The notes under the pieces are model-generated. The model ran no database searches. It was not told the origin of the DNA and saw only the letters and a program-made list of their open reading frames with translations. This document shows, piece after piece, positions 26,237-34,410 of a stretch of DNA of 64,000 nt. Every line of letters begins with the position of its first letter. The stretch's first letter is position 1. This DNA is from a virus. The stretch spans positions 62,001 to 126,000 of the IMG/VR virus record IMGVR_UViG_3300043540_000091; one strand, 5' to 3'. A program made the translations under genes and the position numbers.

Positions 26237-28018
26237 ATGTCACTTTTCCACGTCAACAAGCCAAAGTCTGCACCGAAGGTCATGATCCCGTCGAGCGAAC
26301 GACTCACCAACGAGGTGGTCGACACCCTCAGCATGATGGCTTCGATGGCCGGACAGACCTTAGGTCCAGGTGGACGTCAGGTCCTGATCGAGCGTCAAGA
26401 GATAAACATGAAGCCGATCGTCACCAAGGACGGCGTTACGGTGATCAAGAACCTTGGATTCGACGATCCCGTCCGCCAGCTGATCCTCGAGGCTGCACGC
26501 GACGCGGCGATCCGTACCGCTAACGAGGCCGGAGATGGCACTACGACGGCCACGGTGCTGTCCAGCGCGATATGCCGGTCAACCATCGAGGTAGTCAAGA
26601 ATAACCCAAGGATGAGCCCACAGCGCATCGTACGCGAGATGCAGCGCATGGTCCCAGACATCATCCGCAAGATCGAGTCGTACCGCATCGACGTGACCGG
26701 CGAGAACTATACCAACGTCCTGACCAGAGTTGCGACACTGTCCGCCAACGGCGACGCTGAGCTGGCCGCCAAGATCATCGAAGGTAACGACATGGTCGGC
26801 GAAGAAGGTGACATGACCATCGTCGAGATGTCAGGACCTTCCAAGTACGTGCTCGAGCGCATCAGCGGCTACACCATCGAGCGCGGATACGAGGAGTCCT
26901 GCCGGACCTTCTCCAACGGCTTCATCAACGACAAGACTGGGACCATGGTCGTGCTGGAACGTCCCGTATTCCTGCTGTACGACGGCTTCGTGAACGACTT
27001 CATGCAGATCTACGACGCGCTTCAGAACCTGTACAAGGCCATGAAGGATGAGAAGCGCACGGAGATGAACGTGGTCATCGTCGCTCACGGCTTCTCGGAT
27101 CAGGCTCTAGGTGATCTTCACACCAACTGGAACCACTCTGCCTCGACTCTCAAGGCGTTCCCGATGATGACGCCCGAGAAGGCCATCCTGAACTGGCGCT
27201 CAACCTTCCTGTACGATCTTCAGGCCTATACTGGCACTCCCGTGTTCAATCCGGTTGACCGCCCTTTGGCCGACATGAACGCAACTGGGGTACTGGCCAT
27301 CAGTCGAGTCAAGCGATTCGAGTGCAGCCGGTTCAAGGCCATGGTATTCGCAGACGAGGACGAGACTTCGATCTCGATCCGCGTCGAAGAACTGAAGGAA
27401 CACCGCAAGAATCCAGAGTCAGACTACGAACTGAACGACCTCAACGTCCGCATCGGTAAGTTGACCAGCGGCATCGTCCGCCTCAACATCTACGGTCCTT
27501 CGGCTGGTGAGACTCGCGAGAAGCGCGACCGTGCCGAAGACGCTTGGATGGCGATCAAGGGCGCGATCAAGCACGGCGCGGTCCCTGGCGGAGGATTCGT
27601 CCTCGTCAAGCTGGCTGCGTTCCTTCAGGTCACAGCCAATGAGATGAAGCGTGGAGCAAGACAGTACGCCGTCCAGATCCTGGGAGAGGCATTGCTCGAG
27701 CCGGTTCGTCTCCTGTACCGCAACTACGGGTACAACAACGAAGAGATCGAGAGACATATCATCGACATGCTGGCAAACGAAGAGCAGACCTTCGACATCT
27801 CTGAAGAACTGTTCGTACCCAAAGCAGATCTGCTTGACAGCCTGCCTGCGGTAGCCGAAGCTATAAGAAACAGCGTGTCCATCTCGGCACTTCTCGGTAC
27901 GATCGGCGGCATCGTCGCCTTCCGGCGCGACAGTCAGACGGACAAGGAAGAAGAGAGACTGGTTCGCCAATTCGAGACCGCCATCGGCGAGAGAGGATCG
28001 TTGAATGCAGGCCAGTAG
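26237..28018 (+). CDS. GroEL-type chaperonin
   Basis: 593 residues, full-length and slightly longer than the bacterial 548. Conserved nucleotide elements are present: TLGPGGRQVLI (about 41-51), TKDGVTVIKN (about 63-72), EAGDGTTTATVL (about 97-108), DAWMAIKGAIKHGAVPGGGF (about 435-454, with the ATPase Asp). The apical region keeps ERGYEESCRTFSNGF but then diverges with an insertion (AHGFSDQALGDLHTNW). No Gly-Gly-Met tail. No GroES-like gene was found here. Phage chaperonins are known in a few large phages and may fold virion proteins. It has its own promoter. Confidence 0.88.
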   Translation: MSLFHVNKPKSAPKVMIPSSERLTNEVVDTLSMMASMAGQTLGPGGRQVLIERQEINMKPIVTKDGVTVIKNLGFDDPVRQLILEAARDAAIRTANEAGDGTTTATVLSSAICRSTIEVVKNNPRMSPQRIVREMQRMVPDIIRKIESYRIDVTGENYTNVLTRVATLSANGDAELAAKIIEGNDMVGEEGDMTIVEMSGPSKYVLERISGYTIERGYEESCRTFSNGFINDKTGTMVVLERPVFLLYDGFVNDFMQIYDALQNLYKAMKDEKRTEMNVVIVAHGFSDQALGDLHTNWNHSASTLKAFPMMTPEKAILNWRSTFLYDLQAYTGTPVFNPVDRPLADMNATGVLAISRVKRFECSRFKAMVFADEDETSISIRVEELKEHRKNPESDYELNDLNVRIGKLTSGIVRLNIYGPSAGETREKRDRAEDAWMAIKGAIKHGAVPGGGFVLVKLAAFLQVTANEMKRGARQYAVQILGEALLEPVRLLYRNYGYNNEEIERHIIDMLANEEQTFDISEELFVPKADLLDSLPAVAEAIRNSVSISALLGTIGGIVAFRRDSQTDKEEERLVRQFETAIGERGSLNAGQ

Positions 28019-28268
28019 AGTTCTCCTAGCTCTATCCATGATCGTCAACATGTATCTGTCGTACTCACTGTACCGCGCGAATGAAACGAACGAGTTGATG
28101 TTCAGCGGACTTACGATGATAGCTAAGGCCGCGAAGACTGGCAAGGCAGAGGCATTCAAGTCCGGATGCATGTCGGCGGTCGTGAGCGCACTGCATCTTG
28201 ACACGGAAGATCCGCTCTATGAGCAATGGTGCTCGATGATGGGCGCTAAGTACTCAGTAGCGAAGTAG
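28005..28268 (+). CDS. Small membrane-anchored protein
   Basis: 87 residues with a hydrophobic N terminus (QASRVLLALSMIVNMYLSYS), either an uncleaved signal anchor or one membrane span. The rest is soluble and contains two cysteines (KSGCMSAVV, QWCSMMG), possibly disulfide-linked outside the cytoplasm. It overlaps the chaperonin end by 14 bases. A holin or periplasmic effector is possible; the evidence is thin. Confidence 0.55.
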   Translation: MQASRVLLALSMIVNMYLSYSLYRANETNELMFSGLTMIAKAAKTGKAEAFKSGCMSAVVSALHLDTEDPLYEQWCSMMGAKYSVAK

Positions 28269-28269
28269 T

Positions 28270-28548
28270 ATGGCATGGTTCACGTACCGGTGTCCGGAAC
28301 ACGGAGAGTTCAAGATGTCGCTCCAGAAGAGGGAGCAGACACAGGCATGTCCGACGTGCGGATCTCGGTCAGTACCAATGTTAAAAACCAGCGGAAGCGT
28401 GTCCATCGTCGAACGGCTGGACAACGGTATCATGGGCCGTGCAGTGGAACGTCTACACAACATCGAAGAGATCATGAACGATCGCGCGGACAAGCATTCA
28501 AAAGAGTTCGAGCAACGGAACGGCGGAGCAGGTGAAGACAATGATTGA
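28270..28548 (+). CDS. Zinc-ribbon protein, FmdB-like N terminus
   Basis: 92 residues. Residues 1-40 contain FTYRCPEHGEFKM and TQACPTCGSRSVPMLKTSG, a CP-H...CPxC zinc-ribbon layout like the short FmdB family. The remainder is an acidic charged helix. It probably binds DNA, RNA or a protein partner. Its end overlaps the start of the aminotransferase gene. Confidence 0.66.
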   Translation: MAWFTYRCPEHGEFKMSLQKREQTQACPTCGSRSVPMLKTSGSVSIVERLDNGIMGRAVERLHNIEEIMNDRADKHSKEFEQRNGGAGEDND

Positions 28549-29539
28549 CGTCAGCTTCGGCATCCCTGGCTACATGCAAGAATACTGGGAACGCCACGAC
28601 CATGACGACTTCACTCATATCGGCTTGTCCAGCGGCATGCGGTACAACTTCGCCAAGACCAACCCGTACCTCGAGTCCTCTATCCTGCAGCTTCACGACG
28701 ATGTCGGAAACGCTGAGGTTGAAGGATACAGAGTCGTCATCGGTAACGGAGCTTCTCAGATCGTGTCTGCGGTAGCGTACGCAGCCCAGAAGATCAACCT
28801 GAATGAGATCCTTCTCGAAGCGCCGTACTGGGGTAGACTCCAGTTCCTGCTGAACTCCGGAGTACACTCGGCTGGCTTCATGGGACCGGCAGTCAAATCT
28901 CATAAAGCGCTAATCACCTCTCCGTGGTTCAAGTTCGCGGTCAGCCCGAACAATCCGGATGGTCGACTTCAAGAGCCGGAAGGTTCACTGCCGCACTTCC
29001 TGAGCGTGGTCGACATGTGCTACTACTGGCCTCAGTACGTTGACAAGGTGGAGAAGAAGGCTCACGACGTGATGATCTTCGGACTATCGAAGGCTACCGG
29101 CCATGCCGGTACTCGGCTTGGATGGGCTCTCGTAAAGGATCAGAACTTCGCGAGCTTGATGCGTGAATATATCGAAGAATCTACCTGCGGAGTGTCGAAC
29201 GACGCGCAGGAACGCGCCAGGACAATACTGTGGCACTCCCATCGCACGAATCATGCTCCGTTTCAGTTTGCAAAGACTGAACTCGCCGAGCGTTGGGAAG
29301 CGTTCGCTCAGGCTGCCAAGCAGTCGGGTAAGGTCAATGTACTCAACGCGAACGGAATGTTCGCCTGGTGCGAGTATACCGGCGGCGGGGAGTCGGCTGC
29401 AGACGAGATGCTGAAGGTGTACGGACTTAAGGTCATGCCTGGAACCTACTTCGGATCGTCACCTTCCAAGTTCAGGGTAAATCTTGGCTGTGACAAGGAA
29501 ATCTTTAACAAGATGCTTGGAGCACTCCGTGGAAGCTAG
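28541..29539 (+). CDS. PLP-dependent aminotransferase, alliinase-like family
   Basis: 332 residues from ATG 28541 (AGGTG five bases upstream; a GTG three codons earlier is possible). Fold-type I elements are in order: a cofactor-site VVIGNGASQIVSAVAY, SPNNPDGRLQEPEG, DMCYYWPQY, FGLSKATGHAGTRLGWALV (PLP lysine about 184), and SKFRVNLGC with the carboxylate-binding Arg (about 312). SKATGHAG plus SPNNPDG match the alliinase and tryptophan-aminotransferase-related group. The reaction would be transamination or C-S lyase chemistry. It lies among recombination genes and starts in an overlap. A metabolic enzyme of this type is rare in phages; the substrate is unknown. Confidence 0.75.
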   Translation: MIDVSFGIPGYMQEYWERHDHDDFTHIGLSSGMRYNFAKTNPYLESSILQLHDDVGNAEVEGYRVVIGNGASQIVSAVAYAAQKINLNEILLEAPYWGRLQFLLNSGVHSAGFMGPAVKSHKALITSPWFKFAVSPNNPDGRLQEPEGSLPHFLSVVDMCYYWPQYVDKVEKKAHDVMIFGLSKATGHAGTRLGWALVKDQNFASLMREYIEESTCGVSNDAQERARTILWHSHRTNHAPFQFAKTELAERWEAFAQAAKQSGKVNVLNANGMFAWCEYTGGGESAADEMLKVYGLKVMPGTYFGSSPSKFRVNLGCDKEIFNKMLGALRGS

Positions 29540-31226
29540 GCTGCTGTGGCTGGAGGTCGAGGGGTTCAGGTCGTTCAAGCGAAAGGTTCGCTTCAACTTT
29601 CCCGACGGCGATGCCGTCATACTTATCAATGGCCGCTGGGTTAACTCTTCGACCAGATCTGGCTCGGGAAAGACGAGCATCATAGAGGCGATTGCCTACC
29701 TATTAGACCTTACGGATGCGTCCCAGGCTTCGCTTAAGAACTGGGACTCCAAGAAGATGATCGTCCGTGGCGGCTTCCGTATCGGCACGTCAACGGTTCA
29801 AGTGACGAGAGATCCGAAACTGTCTCTCATCATAGACAACGAGCCGTACAACAGCCTTACCAAGGGCGCGAGCGCCAAGTTGGAGGAACTGCTTGGCGGG
29901 AACGCCGAGATCCTCAAATCCATCACGTATCGCAAGCAGCGCAAACCAGGCAAGATAATCAACGCGACCGACTCCAAGATCAAGGAGTTCTTGACCGAAC
30001 CTCTGAAGCTCGGTCCGGTTGAGGCTGCCGCAGAGCAGCTTACTCAGCAGGTCACCAAGCTCACTCAAGAGATCGAGCTTCTCAAGCGCGACGAGGCTAC
30101 CTTATCCGGATTTGTCGCTTCCGGCGGAGTATCCGAAGAGGAGGCTTCCAGGGCAAGGACGGCATACGATCAGGCCAAGGCGCAGTACGAGGCGATTGCT
30201 TCTCAAGCGAACGTGTCGCAGCAGCTGATGGCCGACTCGCAACGCCTATCAGAAGAGATCCGCGCGGTGAACAGCCTGATATCCCAGGTCAATCTTAAGA
30301 AGGCCGAGAACCAGCGCATCAAGATCAGTGTGGTCGACCTCAACGCAGAGATCGAAACCCTGAAGAGAAGTTCCTGTCCTACCTGCCGACGCGAGTGGGA
30401 CCAGGCGCAGGACCTTCTGAACCAGAAGAACGCTCAGGTAGACCAGCTGATCTTCCAGCTTCGATCCAACATCGAGTACATCGGTAACTCCGAGCCGATG
30501 ATTGCCAACTTACCGAATCTGCAGGCAATGCTACAGGACGTTCAACGGAAGATCGGAGAGATGTCAGCTCCGATGAGCATGGCGCAGCAGACTCTATCAG
30601 CCGCCACGTCCGCCCTGAACTCCCTCCAGTACAGACAGAGGACGTTCCTTGAGCAGTCGGGCAAGCTGGAACAGGTAAGGTCTAAGATCGTCACGAGCCA
30701 AAGAGAGCTTCTCATCGCGGAGACGTCGTCCAAACTGATTGGTCGCAGCGGATTCCTAGGGTCTATCTTTGACGAGATCCTGGCGGACATCGAGGTAAGA
30801 ACCAATGACATGCTGCAGCACTTCCCTAACGCTGAACAGTTCACGGTCCAGGTAAGCTCAACCAAGCTAGTCAAGACTAAAGGGACCACTAAGAAGGAGA
30901 TCTCCGTAACAATCTCCAGGGCAGGAACCGACGTTGGCTACGATGACCTGTCCGGCGGCCAGCAGTCGGCCATAGAACTTTGCACCGATCTCGCGTACGC
31001 CGAAGCGGTTCGCGCACGCTCCGGATGCGCTCCTCGCTGGACTTGTCTGGATGAGGTGATGGACGGTCTGGGCTCCTCAGAGAAGGCCGCCGTCGTTGAG
31101 ATGATCCGCAAGAGGATCAAAGGTCTTGTACTCATGATCGAACATGCTACCGAGATAAAGGAGTCGTTCGATCAGACCATAAATATCGAGTACGACGGAA
31201 GAGAGTCGTATGTCGCAAGCCTCTAG
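29529..31226 (+). CDS. sbcC: Rad50/SbcC-like ATPase subunit (T4 gp46 type)
   Basis: 565 residues from GTG 29529, with GGAG six bases upstream; longer in-frame extensions overlap the aminotransferase. Features in order: N-terminal strand LEVEGFRSFKRKVRF, Walker A STRSGSGKTS (about 40-49), coiled coil, zinc hook CPTCRREW (C283, C286), second coiled coil, ABC signature DDLSGGQQSA (about 472), Walker B WTCLDEVMDGL (about 503-513). It is a short member. Partner SbcD is at 20343-21416. Its job is end processing for recombination and repair. Confidence 0.88.
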   Translation: MEARLLWLEVEGFRSFKRKVRFNFPDGDAVILINGRWVNSSTRSGSGKTSIIEAIAYLLDLTDASQASLKNWDSKKMIVRGGFRIGTSTVQVTRDPKLSLIIDNEPYNSLTKGASAKLEELLGGNAEILKSITYRKQRKPGKIINATDSKIKEFLTEPLKLGPVEAAAEQLTQQVTKLTQEIELLKRDEATLSGFVASGGVSEEEASRARTAYDQAKAQYEAIASQANVSQQLMADSQRLSEEIRAVNSLISQVNLKKAENQRIKISVVDLNAEIETLKRSSCPTCRREWDQAQDLLNQKNAQVDQLIFQLRSNIEYIGNSEPMIANLPNLQAMLQDVQRKIGEMSAPMSMAQQTLSAATSALNSLQYRQRTFLEQSGKLEQVRSKIVTSQRELLIAETSSKLIGRSGFLGSIFDEILADIEVRTNDMLQHFPNAEQFTVQVSSTKLVKTKGTTKKEISVTISRAGTDVGYDDLSGGQQSAIELCTDLAYAEAVRARSGCAPRWTCLDEVMDGLGSSEKAAVVEMIRKRIKGLVLMIEHATEIKESFDQTINIEYDGRESYVASL

Positions 31227-31647
31227 CTTCGAGTTCAAGGAGTTTATCCCCAAGGAGCTGTACAGGCGGTACTTCGACGTCGCTGCCAAAGGTGGGAAGC
31301 TGTTCGTCTGCGTAATACAAGATGAGGCCCAGGTCAATACGATCTACCTTGAACGTCCACGCGAATCGGACGGACCGAACGTGGAGGGTATAGCTCGGGT
31401 GTTCTTTGACGTCGGGCATGTGAAGCGATACTGCTCGCAGATAGCCATGGTCGAGAACTTACATCCGGATACGGTTAAGCGATGGGAAGTTCAATTCGAC
31501 GAGCTTATCGAGTACATCCTCACCTTTGACGAGCGCCGTCGCGCGGCAGGGCGTAAAAGTATCGCCGCCATCGCGTCTGCGTTCTACGGAGAAAAGTTTG
31601 TACAAATCGACACGGTATGGACATCAAACAAAGAAGTTATGGTATAG
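31210..31647 (+). CDS. Unknown protein downstream of SbcC-like ATPase
   Basis: 145 residues. Mixed alpha/beta (KELYRRYFDVAAKGGKLFVC, VNTIYLERPRESDG) then helical C terminus with RRRAAGRKSIAAIASAF, which could be a helix-turn-helix. It overlaps the ATPase gene by 17 bases. A DNA-binding role is possible from the basic C terminus; not proven. No family recognised. Confidence 0.58.
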   Translation: MSQASSFEFKEFIPKELYRRYFDVAAKGGKLFVCVIQDEAQVNTIYLERPRESDGPNVEGIARVFFDVGHVKRYCSQIAMVENLHPDTVKRWEVQFDELIEYILTFDERRRAAGRKSIAAIASAFYGEKFVQIDTVWTSNKEVMV

Positions 31648-31648
31648 T
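31640..31648 (+). promoter_or_regulatory. Extended -10 promoter
   Basis: TGGTATAGT (31640-31648) lies just before and after the stop of the preceding gene. A leader with CAGGAGG reaches ATG 31666. No convincing -35 box. Confidence 0.5.
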
Positions 31649-31665
31649 CCAAGCAGGAGGTATCC

Positions 31666-31974
31666 ATGAGCAAACAGTCCGCTAAAGGCGCGAAGAGCGC
31701 TGAGTCAGTCGAAAAGGCCGAGAAAGTTCCGGCAGAGATCCAGAAGTTGACAGAACTTCGAACTAATTATGAGAATAATCTCAACCAGACGCAACAACAG
31801 ATTGCACAGTTGAGTCAGACTCTCAACATGCTCAATGCCAAAGTCGAGCAGTTGAAAGGAGCGATCTTCAGCTTGCAAGAGTTGGAGCAACAACTTACCG
31901 GTAAACCGGACGCTGCCGCAGAAGCTCCCAAGGCTGAAGAAACCAAGGAAGTTGCCGATGGCTCGCAAGGCTAG
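31666..31974 (+). CDS. Small coiled-coil protein
   Basis: 102 residues. The core (LTELRTNYENNLNQTQQQIA, LNAKVEQLKGAIFSLQELEQ) is a heptad-like coiled coil; the N terminus is Lys/Ala/Ser-rich and the C terminus acidic. It begins at ATG 31666 with a GGAGG site seven bases away. Probably a structural adaptor or regulator in the replication region. No family recognised. Confidence 0.6.
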   Translation: MSKQSAKGAKSAESVEKAEKVPAEIQKLTELRTNYENNLNQTQQQIAQLSQTLNMLNAKVEQLKGAIFSLQELEQQLTGKPDAAAEAPKAEETKEVADGSQG

Positions 31975-32254
31975 ACGCGGACCGAAGTCACTCTTTGACA
32001 AGATCAAAGAGATCGATGCCGAGTTCCCAGAAGGTCTGATCACGGCCACAGACGAGATGCTCAACCAGCGTCTTGCTGCGCTTGCCAAAGAACAGACCGC
32101 GATCGAAGAAGAGCGTGCTGCGGATACCGACCTCAAGTCGCTTCAAGAACAAGCGAAGCACGCTGCTTCCGGATACAACGAACGCACTCAGGCCGTAAAG
32201 CTGAAGCGCCGTTATGTGTACGGAATCCTAAAGGAGCGCGGTAAGGCACCGTGA
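31958..32254 (+). CDS. Unknown small helical protein
   Basis: 98 residues from ATG 31958 behind AAGGAAG; a TTG two codons upstream is less well placed. Basic N terminus (ARKARRGPKSLFDKIKEIDA) followed by charged helices. It overlaps the previous gene by 17 bases and the RuvC-like gene by four (GTGA). No family recognised; perhaps a nucleic-acid binding helper. Confidence 0.55.
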   Translation: MARKARRGPKSLFDKIKEIDAEFPEGLITATDEMLNQRLAALAKEQTAIEEERAADTDLKSLQEQAKHAASGYNERTQAVKLKRRYVYGILKERGKAP

Positions 32255-32886
32255 AGACCTTAGGCCTGGATATCAGCTCAACTAAGACTGGGTACGCCGT
32301 CGTAACTGACGGCGTTCTCACGTTACACGGCCTGATCCCTGGCATCAAGCCTGATCGCCCAGGACAGCCGGAAGACTTTACCTTCATAGAACGCGCTCAG
32401 CATATGGCCAACGAGATCTTCAAGGTCATAACTGCTACGTGGCCTGACATGATCTTCATCGAGCAGACGAACCTTGGCAACTCGCGCACGGACCAGAAGC
32501 TTCTAGAGTTTGTCCATTTCGCTGTCCTATCAAAGATCATCGAGCTGAAGCGTCAGGGCAGCACCAGATACGTTGACACATCCCAATGGCGCTCAGTCCT
32601 TCAGATCAAGCTCAACAAAGACCAAAGGCTCAACAACAAGCTCGTCAAGCTTGGCAAGAAGAGAGGAAAGGTTACCTTCAAACACCTCTCTGTGGAATGG
32701 GCCAACTCGACCTATGGCTTACAACTCCTTAAGAAGGATCATGACGTCGCCGACGCTATCGCCCTCGCGACCTATGGCCAGAAGAAGGCCTCCGAACCTA
32801 CCACTGCGGCTCACGACGTAGATAAGATCTTGCGTGATAGCGAACTTGTGGTATCATCAGGACATGAACAAGACGCCAAACAATAA
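32251..32886 (+). CDS. RuvC-like Holliday junction resolvase
   Basis: 211 residues from GTG 32251. RNase H-like fold motifs: TLGLDISSTKTGYAVV (Asp 7), DMIFIEQTNLGN (Glu 71), and C-terminal KKDHDVADAIALATYG with paired acidic residues. These match the RuvC catalytic set. It would cut branched recombination intermediates before packaging, together with SbcCD, UvsX and the helicase. A promoter for the next gene lies within its 3' end. Confidence 0.78.
   Translation: MKTLGLDISSTKTGYAVVTDGVLTLHGLIPGIKPDRPGQPEDFTFIERAQHMANEIFKVITATWPDMIFIEQTNLGNSRTDQKLLEFVHFAVLSKIIELKRQGSTRYVDTSQWRSVLQIKLNKDQRLNNKLVKLGKKRGKVTFKHLSVEWANSTYGLQLLKKDHDVADAIALATYGQKKASEPTTAAHDVDKILRDSELVVSSGHEQDAKQ
32830..32857 (+). 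promoter_or_regulatory. Promoter inside the resolvase gene, driving a leaderless start
   Basis: TTGCGT (32830-32835), 16-base spacer ending in TGTGG, TATCAT (32852-32857). Six bases later is ATG 32864. The order TGG-TATCAT matches the other boxes of the window. Confidence 0.65.
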
Positions 32887-33706
32887 CTTCCTTGAAGAAG
32901 AGATCGAGTACGAGGAAGTTCCAGAATCAGAGATCTCTCCCGAGGATGAAGTCCTCGAGGAAATCGAAGAAGAGATCGAAGTTGCCGACAGAGTAGCTCG
33001 CGAGACGATGAAGGCTCTCACCGAAGCTGAATCTCGCATCGAGCAGGCCAATCTGTACAAGGCCGTCCTCAACACGAGTCTGTTCGCCAAGGGTTCAGCC
33101 CGTCCGGAGATCATCAAGAGAGTCGAGAAGGAGTTCAAGGCGTTCGTCATGTATCGCTTGGAAGTTCTGCTCGGCATCAAAGCCGAAGGCGGTGTCTCAG
33201 GCACGTCGCAGCAGTCTGCGGTCGCAGTCAACATGCCGTTCTCTCAGTCTGAAGTCGCCGCTCTCAAGGACATCGCTCGCAAGCTGGTAGCTAAGCAAGC
33301 TCCACCGCCAGCTGTGCAGCAGGCAGCCGTTCCTGTAGTAACTCCCGTCGCAGCTCAGGAACAGGTTCCGGTCGGTCAGGTCGGCGAAGAACAGGAAGAG
33401 GCATACGAAGAGCCTCAACGTCCCGTCCGCATGGTCAAGAGAGTTGTAAAGCGCACCGTCAACGGGCAGCAACAAGCTCCTGCCAAGAAGCCTCGTCGCC
33501 CACGTTCCAACAACGTCAGTGAAGTTACCGGCCAAGATCTCTCTCAGGCGAGAAGCGAAGCTCGTCCACCGGTACCAATGCCTTCTGCATCGATGATGAA
33601 CGCCATGAACGCTGATCTTGCTGAAAAGAACGCCCGTGGCGGCGTTGCTGCCACGCAAGGCGCTCTGACTGGGCATCTTAAAACCTTAATTAACGGAAAC
33701 GGATAG
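32864..33706 (+). CDS. Unknown acidic protein with Pro/Gln-rich tail
   Basis: 280 residues from ATG 32864; a GTG ten codons upstream would put the promoter inside the gene. The first 60 residues are strongly acidic (EEEIEYEEVPESEISPEDEV). A helical domain follows (NLYKAVLNTSLFAKGSARPE, VEKEFKAFVMYRLEVLLG), then a disordered, Pro/Gln/Val-rich and finally basic tail (KRVVKRTVNGQQQAPAKKPR). It could bind nucleic acid or the host polymerase. The start is probably leaderless; no SD site is placed for it. Confidence 0.6.
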   Translation: MNKTPNNNFLEEEIEYEEVPESEISPEDEVLEEIEEEIEVADRVARETMKALTEAESRIEQANLYKAVLNTSLFAKGSARPEIIKRVEKEFKAFVMYRLEVLLGIKAEGGVSGTSQQSAVAVNMPFSQSEVAALKDIARKLVAKQAPPPAVQQAAVPVVTPVAAQEQVPVGQVGEEQEEAYEEPQRPVRMVKRVVKRTVNGQQQAPAKKPRRPRSNNVSEVTGQDLSQARSEARPPVPMPSASMMNAMNADLAEKNARGGVAATQGALTGHLKTLINGNG

Positions 33707-33714
33707 GAGAATAA

Positions 33715-34401
33715 ATGAACGCACTGAACAAGATCGCAGAGATGGAAGCAAAGCTGGCCGCCCTCGAGAAGATCGCCATGGGCATGCCGAAGATGGTTCA
33801 AGACTTCCAACGTCTTTCCGACGACGTGAAGCAGATCACGAAGGCCTGCGAGAACCTGATCACGGTCATCAACAAGCGGACCGGAGATCTTGCTCAGGTG
33901 GACAACATCATAATCACCCGACAGATGGCGCTCGAGCAGTCGCTCGCGTCGCTCTCAAAAACCGCCGCTGCGATGGTAGCAGAGTTGTCCGAGACTAAAG
34001 TCCTGAATCAAGAAGCTGTCATGCTGAGAATGAGAAAGTCCGACGAAGAGCTTGACAAGCAACGCGTCGAGAAGATGATCGAGCAGAAGGTCCTCAAGGA
34101 AGCTGAAACTATCACGAACGACTCGTTTATCGTGGTATCTCAAGAGTTTACATACGCCGATGGGAAGGTTGACGTGGTAGCGGAGTTCCGTTCATACGAC
34201 ATGACCAACCCAGAACTCGACGAGGACACCAAGAAAAACTACGTCGGCAAGCGTAAAAATGATACCGTCGAACTTAATCTTGAAGACGGTGTTTTAAGAA
34301 CCACCGTCCTTCAGGTCTACGACTATGTCCAGGTCTACGCCGAATCAAATGGCGAAGATCAAGCGAAGGATGAGTCGCAACCTCAGGCAAACCAACAATA
34401 G
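33715..34401 (+). CDS. Unknown protein with N-terminal coiled coil
   Basis: 228 residues. An N-terminal coiled-coil region (MNALNKIAEMEAKLAALEKI, KACENLITVINKRTGDLAQV) precedes a helical stretch and a beta-rich C-terminal part (NDSFIVVSQEFTYADGKVDV, VLQVYDYVQVYAESNG). A GGAG site is seven bases before ATG 33715. No family recognised. It is co-oriented with the surrounding replication genes. Confidence 0.6.
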   Translation: MNALNKIAEMEAKLAALEKIAMGMPKMVQDFQRLSDDVKQITKACENLITVINKRTGDLAQVDNIIITRQMALEQSLASLSKTAAAMVAELSETKVLNQEAVMLRMRKSDEELDKQRVEKMIEQKVLKEAETITNDSFIVVSQEFTYADGKVDVVAEFRSYDMTNPELDEDTKKNYVGKRKNDTVELNLEDGVLRTTVLQVYDYVQVYAESNGEDQAKDESQPQANQQ

Positions 34402-34410
34402 GTGTTAAAG

